From positions 19,384 to 83,383 of the forward strand of contig JAQTLV010000006.1 of assembly GCA_028714675.1 (NCBI GenBank): a DNA stretch of 64,000 bases. Reading direction: 5' to 3'. Every line of letters begins with the position of its first letter. Positions within the stretch are counted from its first letter, which is position 1. The notes under the pieces are model-generated. The model ran no database searches and was not told where the DNA came from. It saw only the letters and a list, made by a program, of their open reading frames with translations. A program made the translations under genes and the position numbers. Below, one piece after another: positions 57,553 to 64,000 of this stretch. The stretch comes from Sulfurovaceae bacterium (lineage in GTDB: Bacteria; Campylobacterota; Campylobacteria; Campylobacterales; Sulfurovaceae).

Positions 57553-58134
57553 ATGATTATACGTAAACTTTTTAAGTTTGAAAATGCTCATATAGTTAGG
57601 GGCTGTACTACCCAAAGATGTAGTAAAAATATACATGGACACTCGTACAAGGTTGAAGTTTTACTAGAGTCAGACCATCTTGATAATGGACAAATGGTAT
57701 ATGATTTTGGACTTATAAAGCACAATATAAAAGAACTTATAGATTCATTTGATCATACCATTACTCTTTGGAGCGAAGACGACAAAGAATACCTTCTTGA
57801 TATGAAAAAGCATAGCTCTAGGTGGATAGAGTTGCCTGTAAGCCCAAGTGCAGAACAGTTTGCAAGAGTATTTTTTATAATAATAGAACAAATTCTACAA
57901 AATACTATTATGTCAAATGGTGAACAGGGCATAAAACTTAATAGCATAATAGTACATGAAACGGATACAGGCTATGCTCAAGCTTTTGATATAGATGCCC
58001 ATAGTATCAATATGGGTTATATTGATTTGCAAAAAATATGTTTTTCAAATGATATTTTGAGTAGCTGGGATAATGAAAATTTATGGAATGATATTATTTT
58101 TAAAAAAGGTATTGCAAATCCTAAGAAAATATAG
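57553..58134 (+). CDS. queD: 6-carboxytetrahydropterin synthase
   Basis: Converts dihydroneopterin triphosphate to carboxytetrahydropterin, the substrate of QueE. Zinc ligands lie in FENAHIV near residue 11 and HGHSYKV near residue 30. The catalytic cysteine region is RGCTTQRCSKNIHG near residue 18, and the SFDHT stretch is near residue 73. The 193-residue length is longer than the E. coli enzyme, through a central insertion and a C-terminal extension. Confidence 0.9.
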   Translation: MIIRKLFKFENAHIVRGCTTQRCSKNIHGHSYKVEVLLESDHLDNGQMVYDFGLIKHNIKELIDSFDHTITLWSEDDKEYLLDMKKHSSRWIELPVSPSAEQFARVFFIIIEQILQNTIMSNGEQGIKLNSIIVHETDTGYAQAFDIDAHSINMGYIDLQKICFSNDILSSWDNENLWNDIIFKKGIANPKKI

Positions 58135-58140
58135 TATAAT
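58135..58140 (+). promoter_or_regulatory. Putative -10 box of the first sequon lipoprotein gene
   Basis: TATAAT, 31 bases before the ATG, followed by TTCGCC and an AAAGGAAA RBS. Confidence 0.5.
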
Positions 58141-58171
58141 TTCGCCTGTTGAAAAAAATTAAAGGAAAAAC

Positions 58172-58387
58172 ATGAAAAAATTGGTACTTTTATCTGTGGC
58201 TGTTGCTGCTCTTCTATTTGTTGGTTGTAAAGGTAAAGAAGCTGAAGCTAATGCAACTGAAGCTAATGCAACTGAAATGAACGTAACTGACGCTAATGCT
58301 ACTGAAACTGTTGCTCCAGAAGCTAACGCTACTGAAGCTAACGCTACTGAAGCTAACACAACTGAAGCTAACGCTACAGCTAACTAA
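58172..58387 (+). CDS. Small lipoprotein made of tandem N-glycosylation sequons
   Basis: A 71-residue lipoprotein: signal peptide KKLVLLSVAVAALLFVGC with a clear lipobox (cysteine near residue 19), then KGKEAEA and a repeat region of about 45 residues made of EANAT-type pentapeptides (EANAT, EMNVT, DANAT, EANTT). Each unit fits D/E-x-N-x-S/T, the acceptor sequon of Campylobacterota PglB. No other domain is present. The next gene is a paralogue with the same start plus a cytochrome c domain. Glycosylation is inference. Confidence 0.8.
   Translation: MKKLVLLSVAVAALLFVGCKGKEAEANATEANATEMNVTDANATETVAPEANATEANATEANTTEANATAN
58217..58383 (+). repeat. Low-complexity GAAGCTAATGCAACT-type repeat in the lipoprotein gene
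   Basis: Imperfect tandem 12-15-base units coding for EANAT-like pentapeptides. Such arrays can change length by slippage, so unit number may differ between strains. Confidence 0.65.
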
Positions 58388-58393
58388 TTTCAA

Positions 58394-58417
58394 AACAATC
58401 TCTTTTTAGAGATTGTT
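58394..58417 (+). terminator. Terminator between the two lipoprotein genes
   Basis: Stem AACAATCTCT/AGAGATTGTT with a TTTT loop, then AATTCTTTATT. It separates the two paralogous genes into independent units. Confidence 0.8.
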
Positions 58418-58509
58418 AATTCTTTATTAAAACTCTTCAATATATAACATTTCTGTAATTATTTTTTATTTTTTTATTTTTTTTATGTAAATTAAAATAT
58501 TTTTTTTTG

Positions 58510-58515
58510 TATAAT
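58510..58515 (+). promoter_or_regulatory. Putative -10 box of the cytochrome lipoprotein gene
   Basis: TTTTTTTTGTATAAT. It lies inside the longer frame open from 58507 and supports the ATG at 58546. Confidence 0.5.
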
Positions 58516-58545
58516 GCCCTGTACAAAAAAATTAAAGGATGTATA

Positions 58546-58992
58546 ATGAAAAAAATGACACTTTTGTCTATTGCTGCTGCTGCACTATTGTTTGTAGGTT
58601 GTGGTGACAAAAAAGCTGAAGCTAATGCTACTGAAATGAATGCAACTGAAGTAAATGCAACTGAAGCTAACACAACAACTGCTGCTCCTGAAGCTAACAC
58701 AACAACTGCTGCTCCTGAAGCTAACACAACTGCTGCTGCTCCTGCTGCTACTGATGCAAAAACTTTATATGCTGCTTGTGCTGCTTGTCATGGTGCTGAT
58801 GGTAAAACAGCTGCTCTTGGTAAATCAGCTATTACTGCAGGTCAAGCTAAAGATGTTCTTCTTACAAAAATGAAAGGCTATAAAGCTGGCACAATAAACT
58901 TAACTGGAAATGGTCCTGTTATGCAAGGTCAAATGGCTAATCTTAACGATGAGCAAATGGAAGCATTAGCTGAATATATATCTAAACTATAA
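58546..58992 (+). CDS. Sequon-repeat lipoprotein with cytochrome c domain
   Basis: A 148-residue lipoprotein: signal peptide with lipobox FVGC (cysteine near residue 19), a repeat linker of about 45 residues with six E-x-N-x-T sequons (EANAT, EMNAT, EVNAT, EANTT three times) spaced by TAAP, then a class I cytochrome c with CAACHGADG near residue 80 and MQGQMANL near residue 124 as likely methionine ligand. The heme domain matches that of the protein at 2990-3763. It is probably a membrane-tethered periplasmic electron carrier with a glycosylated stalk. Confidence 0.85.
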   Translation: MKKMTLLSIAAAALLFVGCGDKKAEANATEMNATEVNATEANTTTAAPEANTTTAAPEANTTAAAPAATDAKTLYAACAACHGADGKTAALGKSAITAGQAKDVLLTKMKGYKAGTINLTGNGPVMQGQMANLNDEQMEALAEYISKL

Positions 58993-59003
58993 TAATTATA
59001 TTT

Positions 59004-59025
59004 TCTTCTCCTCTTTAGGAGAAGA
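59004..59025. terminator. Bidirectional terminator between cytochrome lipoprotein and moeA
   Basis: Stem TCTTCTCC/GGAGAAGA with a six-base loop between two convergent genes, with T-rich flanks on the plus strand and, as seen from the minus strand, T-runs beyond. Confidence 0.75.
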
Positions 59026-59026
59026 T

Positions 59027-60253
59027 TCAAAAAACAAAAATATCTTCTGTTGTATTATCTAAAAAAACATCTTCTATCATTAAAATATTTATATCTTGAT
59101 TCTTTTGTAAATAATCTATCTCTGGTTTTGTTATAATAAGGCTGTTTGCATCTTTTAAAATTGATAAATAATTTGGAGATTGATTTGGAAGCGGCATAAA
59201 TGAATCACCATTAAAATATCCCAAAATTACACTATGTTTTCCACTCTTTAATTTAAGTTCATTTGATATTTTTGTTTTTATTGTGAAATGGTATGGTTTT
59301 GCCAAATTTTTTAGTTTGTTTATGATAAATTTTCCAAAAAGTTCAAAGTTTATCATTGCTGCTGTTGGATTGCCTGGCAAGATTAATATATAGGTATTTT
59401 CAATAATACCAATAGATGTTGGTTTGCCAGGTTTTATATCAATTTTTTCAAATAGGTATTGCATACCAAGTTCTATAAAAGCTTCTTTTGTAAGATCTTT
59501 ATCGCCAACACTTGCTCCACCTGTTGTGATGATAAAATCACTATTTAAAGAGTTTGAGATAACTTCCTTTAGGGATTCGAGATTGTCCAAAGTATTGTTT
59601 ATGCTCATTGTTTCGCAGTTGAGAGACTTTGCTCTAGCTTTTAGCATTGGTGTGTTGGAATTGTAAATTTGAAATTCAGATATATTTTTTTGACTGTAAT
59701 GCTTAAGTTCATCTCCTGAGCCAAATATTGTAACTAAAGGTTTTTTAAAAACCTCGATTTTATCTATTCCTTGTGAAGCAAGAAGTGTTATAGAATAGCT
59801 ATTTATTTCTTCGCCTTTTTTGATACAAACATTCCCACTTTTTAACTCTTCACCTTTTAGCCTTATGTTTGCGCCTTTTTTAAAATTGCTTGGTATTTTT
59901 ATATCATCACCTATAAACTCAATCATTTCTATTGGTACAACAATATCTGCATTTTTAGGCACTGGTGCACCTGTCATGATGCGAATTGCATATTTATCTT
60001 TGAGTATTGGTAGAGTTTTATTTCCTGCATATATAACTTCTTTTTGTGTTTTTACAATTTGACCCAATAGTGAAGAATTTACAGCATACCCATCCATGGC
60101 TGAGTTGTCAAATTTTGGTAAATTTACCTTTGAAATAATATCGTTTGCAATGACACGTCCCAAAGAATCTTCTATATCAATAAATTCTGTTGCAGTAATT
60201 GATTTTATTTTTTCATCTATTATATTTAATGCTTCAATGATAGAAACCGCCAT
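59027..60253 (-). CDS. moeA: Molybdopterin molybdenumtransferase
   Basis: Inserts molybdate into adenylated molybdopterin. The 408-residue protein has LPKFDNSAMDGYAV near residue 63, IMTGAPVPKNAD near residue 92, the MPT-binding ITTGGASVGDKD near residue 240 and LPGNPTAAMI near residue 293. The open frame reaches 60301, but the promoter (TATAAT on the minus strand at 60272-60277) lies within it, so ATG 60253 is taken. moaA lies 3.5 kb away. Confidence 0.92.
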   Translation of the reverse strand: MAVSIIEALNIIDEKIKSITATEFIDIEDSLGRVIANDIISKVNLPKFDNSAMDGYAVNSSLLGQIVKTQKEVIYAGNKTLPILKDKYAIRIMTGAPVPKNADIVVPIEMIEFIGDDIKIPSNFKKGANIRLKGEELKSGNVCIKKGEEINSYSITLLASQGIDKIEVFKKPLVTIFGSGDELKHYSQKNISEFQIYNSNTPMLKARAKSLNCETMSINNTLDNLESLKEVISNSLNSDFIITTGGASVGDKDLTKEAFIELGMQYLFEKIDIKPGKPTSIGIIENTYILILPGNPTAAMINFELFGKFIINKLKNLAKPYHFTIKTKISNELKLKSGKHSVILGYFNGDSFMPLPNQSPNYLSILKDANSLIITKPEIDYLQKNQDINILMIEDVFLDNTTEDIFVF

Positions 60254-60271
60254 GGATTGCCTTTTTTGTAG

Positions 60272-60295
60272 ATTATAGCAAAAGAGTGTTATAAT
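60272..60295. promoter_or_regulatory. Divergent promoter pair for moeA and rsmE
   Basis: TATAAT on the minus strand (60272-60277) faces moeA and TATAAT on the plus strand (60290-60295) faces rsmE. The two overlap in a 66-base spacer, so transcription of one may hinder the other. Confidence 0.5.
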
Positions 60296-60319
60296 CCACA
60301 TAACAAAATAGGAGTCGTT

Positions 60320-60988
60320 ATGCAGTATCTTTTTTATGAGGATAGTGGAGCTAAAAATATAAAATTAATTGGCGATAATCATCATTATATATTTAAAGTT
60401 AGAAGGCAAAAGCAAGGCGAAATGATAGCTCTGCGAAATCTAAAAAATGATATTTTATATATTTATAAAATTATTTCAATTGATAAAAAAGAGGCTTTTT
60501 TAGAACTTCTAGAAGAGAAACAGCTTGTAATTAATGCAAATAAAAAACTTCATATCGGCTGGTGTTTGATAGAGCCAAAAAATATAGAAAAAGTCTTGCC
60601 AACACTTAATGAGATGGGTGTAGAAAAAATCACATTTATATATTGTAAAAGAAGTCAACAAAATATCAAAATTGACTTTGAAAGATTGCATCGAATTGTT
60701 TTAAATTCATCGCAACAGTGTGGGAGAAGCAAAATGATGGAGTTTGAAATGGCAAATAGTCTAAAAGAGTTTTTGGGCAAATATCCGAAAAGTTATATGC
60801 TTAATTTTTCGCAAAATCATATTTCAAAAACCAGTGAAATAGAAACAATTATCATCGGATGTGAAGGTGGGTTTGGCGATGATGAGATAAAGCTTTTTGA
60901 TGAAAGCAAGATTATCGGCTTTGATACACCACTAATTTTAAAAAGCGAAAGTGCCGTTTGTGCAGCTGTTAGCAAGTTAATATTATAA
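60320..60988 (+). CDS. rsmE: 16S rRNA (uracil-1498-N3)-methyltransferase
   Basis: SPOUT-fold methyltransferase. An N-terminal PUA-like part (residues 1-70, with HHYIFKVRRQKQGE) is followed by the knot: IGWCLIEPKNIEKVL near residue 76, the SAM loop IIGCEGGFGDDE near residue 183 and the terminal SESAVCAAVSKLIL. The 222-residue length is normal for the phylum. An AGGAG RBS precedes it. Confidence 0.88.
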   Translation: MQYLFYEDSGAKNIKLIGDNHHYIFKVRRQKQGEMIALRNLKNDILYIYKIISIDKKEAFLELLEEKQLVINANKKLHIGWCLIEPKNIEKVLPTLNEMGVEKITFIYCKRSQQNIKIDFERLHRIVLNSSQQCGRSKMMEFEMANSLKEFLGKYPKSYMLNFSQNHISKTSEIETIIIGCEGGFGDDEIKLFDESKIIGFDTPLILKSESAVCAAVSKLIL

Positions 60989-61007
60989 ATTTTTAAACAA
61001 TTTTGTG

Positions 61008-61013
61008 TATAAT
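61008..61013 (+). promoter_or_regulatory. Extended -10 box upstream of the structured RNA / rpmE
   Basis: TTTTGTGTATAAT predicts transcription from about 61020, which is over 200 bases before the rpmE ATG and at the 5' edge of the folded segment. Confidence 0.55.
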
Positions 61014-61019
61014 ATCGCT

Positions 61020-61130
61020 CTTAAAGCTGTCTTGCGAAATTTTAGAGTAGATTGCAGCGACCCCAAGAGTATTCTTGTGGAAGGGTGCATTGGCATCAGA
61101 GCAGGTTAGTTGCCTCGCCATTTTAAATAA
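61020..61130 (+). ncRNA. Candidate structured RNA (rod-like fold) between rsmE and rpmE
   Basis: About 110 nucleotides with their own promoter. They can fold into one long interrupted hairpin: CAAGA/TCTTG with a GTAT loop at the tip (61064-61077), CCC/GGG and TGCA/TGCA below it, then CTTGC (61031-61035) with GCAGG (61101-61105), and AGCTG with TAGTT at the base. Size and rod shape recall small SRP RNA or a ribosomal-protein leader, but the conserved SRP tip is absent. It could be a stable RNA or the rpmE leader. Confidence 0.4.
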
Positions 61131-61243
61131 CGCAATATAGCAAAGCTATAGTTCGCTTACGCTAACGCTGAGTTTTCTTCAGCAGAAGGCTCACGCAACT
61201 AGTTGCTGTTTTGTTTTAAAAATAAACTAAAAAAGGTATAAAG
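61131..61243 (+). other. Hairpin-rich leader before rpmE
   Basis: Several short inverted repeats: TAGC/GCTA near 61138-61150, CTGA/TCAG around 61170-61184 and GCAACTAGTTGC at 61195-61206. The last is followed by TGTTTTGTTTT, which could make it a terminator for the upstream RNA or an attenuator for rpmE. Confidence 0.4.
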
Positions 61244-61444
61244 ATGAAAAAAGATATTCATCCAGTATATGTTGATTGTAAAGTTACATGTGCTTGTGGT
61301 AATTCATTTGACACAAAATCAGATAAAGAAGTATTGAGTATTGATATATGCAATGCTTGTCATCCATTTTTCACAGGAAGTGAAAAAATCGTTGATGCTG
61401 CTGGTCGTGTTGATAAATTTAAGAAAAAATATAACCTTTCTTAA
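61244..61444 (+). CDS. rpmE: 50S ribosomal protein L31 (zinc-binding form)
   Basis: A 66-residue ribosomal protein with [18 protein letters not shown] at the start and four cysteines (CKVTCACG then CNACH) forming the zinc site of the C+ form. [20 protein letters not shown] is diagnostic. It is preceded by an AAAAGG RBS and by a long leader. Confidence 0.96.
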   Translation: MKKDIHPVYVDCKVTCACGNSFDTKSDKEVLSIDICNACHPFFTGSEKIVDAAGRVDKFKKKYNLS

Positions 61445-61490
61445 TTTGATCATCCATTCTCTTGCCAAAGGCAAAGCTTCAGTGAGAGGA

Positions 61491-61518
61491 ATTGGGTTTG
61501 AGCTTTGCTTTAACCCAA
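61491..61518 (+). other. Hairpin GGGTTTGAGC...AACCC before rsmI
   Basis: GGGTT and AACCC, with GAGCTTTGC forming the loop side, can pair in the rpmE-rsmI spacer. The RBS AAGGAGAT follows directly, so folding may influence rsmI translation or mark the end of rpmE. Confidence 0.35.
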
Positions 61519-61531
61519 GGAGATATTCACT

Positions 61532-62359
61532 ATGTTAACATTCATCCCTACCCCTATCGGAAATCCTGCAGATATTACAATAAGATCCATGAGAGCTTTT
61601 GAAGAAGCAGAACTTTTTTTATGCGAAGATACGCGAAATACAAAACATTTATTGCAACTTCTTAGTGATAGATATGATATGCGTATGCCTAATGCTATAT
61701 TTTTGTCTTTTAATGAACATAATGGAGATGAGAGACTTTCTCAAATATGCAATGATTTAAAAGAGAAAAATGTAGTTTATGTAAGTGATGCTGGTATGCC
61801 AGTTATTTCAGATCCAGGACAAATATTGGTTGAGTATTGCCAACACCATAAAATCTCCTATGATATACTACCTGGAGCGAATGCAGCATTGACTGCTTAT
61901 GTAGCAAGTGGATTTAAAGGAGGCGAGTTTGTCTTTTTAGGATTTTTGCCTCACAAAGGCAAAGAGAGAAAATCTAAACTAGAAATTGCATTAAAACAAG
62001 ATTTTGCGGCCATACTTTATGAAGCACCACATAGGCTTTTGAAGTTTTTAGAAGAGATAGCAACAATAGATACAGATAGAGAGATATTTTTAGCCAAAGA
62101 GCTTACAAAAAAGTATCAAAAATACTATAAAAACAGAGCAATTGTTCTTCTTGAAGAGTTTAGAGATGAAAATATTAGAGGCGAATGGGTTGTGATAATA
62201 GAGCCGAAACCAAAATCAGATAAAACGCTATCCATAGAAGAAATTGTTAGTTTGGATTTGTCTCCAAAAGAAAAAGCGAAATTGCTTAGCGAAGCAACAG
62301 GCAAGAGTCCAAAAGAATGTTATAGTGAAATTATGAATTTTATAAAATTAAATTCATAA
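61532..62359 (+). CDS. rsmI: 16S rRNA (cytidine-1402-2'-O)-methyltransferase
   Basis: Tetrapyrrole-methylase-fold rRNA methyltransferase, 275 residues. FIPTPIGNPADITIRSM opens the protein, CEDTRNTKHLL is near residue 31, YVSDAGMPVISDPG near residue 83 and LPGANAALTAYVASG near residue 113. These are all family signatures. A strong AAGGAGAT RBS precedes ATG. Confidence 0.94.
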   Translation: MLTFIPTPIGNPADITIRSMRAFEEAELFLCEDTRNTKHLLQLLSDRYDMRMPNAIFLSFNEHNGDERLSQICNDLKEKNVVYVSDAGMPVISDPGQILVEYCQHHKISYDILPGANAALTAYVASGFKGGEFVFLGFLPHKGKERKSKLEIALKQDFAAILYEAPHRLLKFLEEIATIDTDREIFLAKELTKKYQKYYKNRAIVLLEEFRDENIRGEWVVIIEPKPKSDKTLSIEEIVSLDLSPKEKAKLLSEATGKSPKECYSEIMNFIKLNS

Positions 62360-62366
62360 TTTAAAT

Positions 62367-62436
62367 AGAGTATTCTTGCACAATGTAAATGCAGATGTGT
62401 CCACAAGTGGGTTTAGTACATTGCTTATCATACTCT
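62367..62436. other. Three-tier folded element between rsmI and rlmB
   Basis: Nested perfect stems share one axis: AGAGTAT (62367-62373) with ATACTCT (62430-62436), CAATGTA (62381-62387) with TACATTG (62417-62423), and CCAC-AA-GTGG (62401-62410) at the tip. Together they give 18 base pairs in about 70 bases with asymmetric internal loops. No T-run follows, so it is not a plain terminator on the plus strand. It matches no RNA family I recognise. Confidence 0.5.
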
Positions 62437-62503
62437 AATTAAACTAAAAAATATAAAATAATACACGCCTAACATACAGGCAAAATTCGATAAAATAAAA
62501 GCC

Positions 62504-63181
62504 ATGATTATATATGGGAAACAAGTATGCTTGCATGTTTTAGAACATCATTCAGAGTCGGTAAAAACTGTTTATATAGCAAAGAAAGGCATATTGCCAA
62601 CCAAGCTATACAATTTATACAAAGATAAAATCAAATTCTTAGAAGACAGATGGGCACAAGCTATGAGCAAAGGTGGTAATCATCAAGGTTTGCTTATAGA
62701 TATTGAAGATTTTGTAGAGAGTGATTTTGATAGTATAAAAAAAGGCAGTTTTTTAGTAGTGCTTGATAGTCTAACAGATGTGGGCAACATAGGTGCAATT
62801 GTGCGAAGTTCTTATGCACTAGGTGCTGAGGGCATCATTTGCATAGGAGTTAAACAGCTTAATTTTTCAGGTATTGCAAGAACAAGTGCTGGAGCATTGT
62901 TTGATATGCCTTTTAAAATTATTGCTAATGGACTTGATGTATTAAATGAATTAAAACAAAATGGATTTAAACTTTATGGGGCATCTATGGACGGGGAATC
63001 TATAGAGACAGTCGAGTTTTCATCAAAAAAAGTTTTAGTTATAGGAAGTGAAGGCGAAGGGTTGTCAAAAAGAGTTTTACCAAAAATGGATAAACTCGTT
63101 TCAATACCAATGAAACATGATTTTGATTCTTTAAATGCTAGTGTAGCGACAGGCATTTTACTTTATAGGATGGCATTGTGA
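62504..63181 (+). CDS. rlmB: TrmH/SpoU-family 23S rRNA (guanosine-2'-O-)-methyltransferase
   Basis: SPOUT methyltransferase of 225 residues. All three SpoU motifs are intact: VGNIGAIVRSSYALGAEG near residue 92, VIGSEGEGLSKRVL near residue 180 and IPMKHDFDSLNASVATGILLY near residue 203. The N-terminal 70 residues form the substrate-binding domain (IYGKQVCLHVLEHH). RlmB is the likeliest, but other TrmH-like specificities cannot be excluded. Confidence 0.85.
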   Translation: MIIYGKQVCLHVLEHHSESVKTVYIAKKGILPTKLYNLYKDKIKFLEDRWAQAMSKGGNHQGLLIDIEDFVESDFDSIKKGSFLVVLDSLTDVGNIGAIVRSSYALGAEGIICIGVKQLNFSGIARTSAGALFDMPFKIIANGLDVLNELKQNGFKLYGASMDGESIETVEFSSKKVLVIGSEGEGLSKRVLPKMDKLVSIPMKHDFDSLNASVATGILLYRMAL

Positions 63182-63957
63182 AAATAGATGAACTTTTAGA
63201 AAAACACGATATAGATAGTATCCAAAAGACTACTAGGATAACAAAAGAAAACCTAAAAAAAATGATTTCAAAAGATTTTGAAAATTTAAATAAAGTACAA
63301 GCTTTTGGATTTTTATCTATTTTAGAAAGAGAGTATGGAGCTGTTGAAGATTTAAGAGAGGATTGGGAAGAGTATTTTCATACTATTGAAGAAAATGAAA
63401 AATTAGTTTTACCGGTGCGACAAGATAATTCATTTTTAACAGGGATGAAAATCGACAAGGAAACAAATCCGAAATTGGTTTTAGCGGGAATTGGTTTACT
63501 AATTTTGGTGTTTGTTGCTTTTATGGCTTATGATAGTGATACAAAAGAAATAAAAGTGCCACCAGTTCCAAAAGTAGTAACTGATTTAACCGATACAAAT
63601 GAAGTTATAGATGAAAATCATACTCAAGTTGCTGAGACAAATACTACAAGTTTGCAAAATGAACAAAATATTACTTCATCAACATTGCAAATCATACCAG
63701 TAAAAAAATTATGGTTTGGGATTGTTGATATTGCTAGTCAGGTAAAAAATGATCAAATTATTGATAAACCATTTGATATTAATTTGACTAAACCCATAGT
63801 AATAGTAACAAGCAAAGCAACTTTTAGTTTGCAAAATCAAAATAGCAAAAAAGACTATAGAGATTATAGAAAACACTATTTCAAAGTAGAAAACGGTACT
63901 TTGAGTGAGATAACAAGAGACCAATTTGTGCTACTTGGTGGCCCAAAAACATGGTAA
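63178..63957 (+). CDS. Single-pass membrane protein of unknown function (RodZ-like layout)
   Basis: A 259-residue protein starting with GTG, overlapping the rlmB stop (GTGA). The cytoplasmic N-terminal part (about 95 residues, helical, with ITKENLKKMISKDFENLNKVQAFGFLSILEREYG) is followed by one membrane helix (LVLAGIGLLILVFVAFMAY, about residues 100-118), a threonine/asparagine-rich periplasmic linker, and a C-terminal beta-rich domain (KKLWFGIVDIASQ to QFVLLGGPKTW). The layout resembles RodZ, but I see no clear Cro-type helix-turn-helix. Confidence 0.65.
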   Translation: MKIDELLEKHDIDSIQKTTRITKENLKKMISKDFENLNKVQAFGFLSILEREYGAVEDLREDWEEYFHTIEENEKLVLPVRQDNSFLTGMKIDKETNPKLVLAGIGLLILVFVAFMAYDSDTKEIKVPPVPKVVTDLTDTNEVIDENHTQVAETNTTSLQNEQNITSSTLQIIPVKKLWFGIVDIASQVKNDQIIDKPFDINLTKPIVIVTSKATFSLQNQNSKKDYRDYRKHYFKVENGTLSEITRDQFVLLGGPKTW

Positions 63958-63989
63958 AATTATAAAAAAATTCTAAAGAAGAGTAAGAT

Positions 63990-64000
63990 ATGTTTGATGA
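63990..64000 (+). CDS. Start of a further gene, cut by the window end
   Basis: An ATG at 63990 after AGAAGAGTAAG begins MFD and runs off the window. Position and RBS support a gene, but its identity cannot be told. Confidence 0.4.

Noticed and set aside
58159..58359. Minus-strand valine/alanine/serine repeat frame over the sequon lipoprotein
   Set aside because: It is a mirror of the tandem repeat in the real gene. The plus strand has promoter, RBS, lipobox and terminator.
58655..58873. Leucine-rich frame inside the cytochrome lipoprotein gene
   Set aside because: This is the +1 reading of GCT-rich repeat DNA. It overlaps the heme domain, has no start signal, and its composition is an artefact.
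61020..61130. Calling the RNA upstream of rpmE the SRP RNA (ffs)
   Set aside because: The length and rod fold fit, but the conserved CAGG...GGAA...AGCAG tip of SRP domain IV is not found. I keep it as an unassigned structured RNA.

Overview
The window reads as a chromosomal segment of a member of the Campylobacterota (the former Epsilonproteobacteria), probably a free-living, microaerophilic sulfur oxidiser. The support is the AT-rich sequence, the CcoNOQP cbb3 oxidase followed by a DUF4006-type protein, a cytochrome bc1 complex with a diheme cytochrome c, a sulfide:quinone oxidoreductase, a four-subunit pyruvate-type 2-oxoacid:acceptor oxidoreductase, AddAB in place of RecBCD, a CiaB-like protein, and runs of E-x-N-x-T, the sequon of the PglB-type N-glycosylation found in this phylum. 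I do not assign a genus. Gene density is high, most genes are on the + strand, and I see no rRNA, tRNA, complete insertion sequence or CRISPR array.

Layout. 1-5.2 kb: ClC chloride channel, NAD(P)H-hydrate repair enzyme, a YwqK/MORN-repeat protein fused to a cytochrome c domain, purN and thiG. 5.2-10 kb is the most accessory-looking part: a lysine-rich histone-like protein, a DinB-like protein, a 360-bp spacer full of hairpins, a two-gene Gabija-like defence operon (OLD-family ATPase/TOPRIM nuclease plus a short UvrD-like helicase), a 28-codon remnant of a DUF2130-type gene and a secreted CAP/SCP protein whose promoter duplicates that of the next gene, aroK. 10-26.3 kb is housekeeping: aroK, prenyl synthase, transketolase, two transporters, ITPase, CiaB-like protein, a CCA-enzyme-like nucleotidyltransferase, class V aminotransferase, hisZ, purA, DUF507, carA and ddl. 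26.6-31.4 kb is the cbb3 oxidase operon with small accessory genes. 31.5-37.5 kb holds addB-addA and rplM-rpsI. 37.7-39.4 kb (minus strand) is sqr with a small 55-codon gene behind it.

39.6-46.3 kb: BT1-type transporter, HAD phosphatase, porCDAB, luxS and an MnmC-like methyltransferase. 46.3-49.9 kb: ectABC (ectoine synthesis) divergent from a MerR-type regulator, then a cupin gene and ribE. 49.9-55.7 kb: mnmG, an unrecognised protein and petABC (bc1). 55.8-60.3 kb: moaA, queE, queD, two lipoproteins with tandem glycosylation sequons (one also a cytochrome c) and moeA. 60.3-64 kb: rsmE, a likely structured RNA, rpmE, rsmI, a second structured element, rlmB, a membrane protein and the first codons of a further gene.

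Working together: Sqr should feed electrons from sulfide to the quinone pool, bc1 passes them to cytochrome c, and cbb3 reduces oxygen at high affinity. The small lipoprotein and fusion cytochromes are possible periplasmic electron carriers in the same chain. Por supplies pyruvate or acetyl-CoA, plausibly in the direction of CO2 fixation. Ectoine points to a saline or osmotically variable habitat. The observations I rate highest are the tandem-sequon lipoproteins, the compact Gabija-like operon with its scarred flanks, the repeat-protein/cytochrome fusion, the small sqr-linked gene, and two unassigned RNA-like folded elements near 61.0-61.1 and 62.4 kb.
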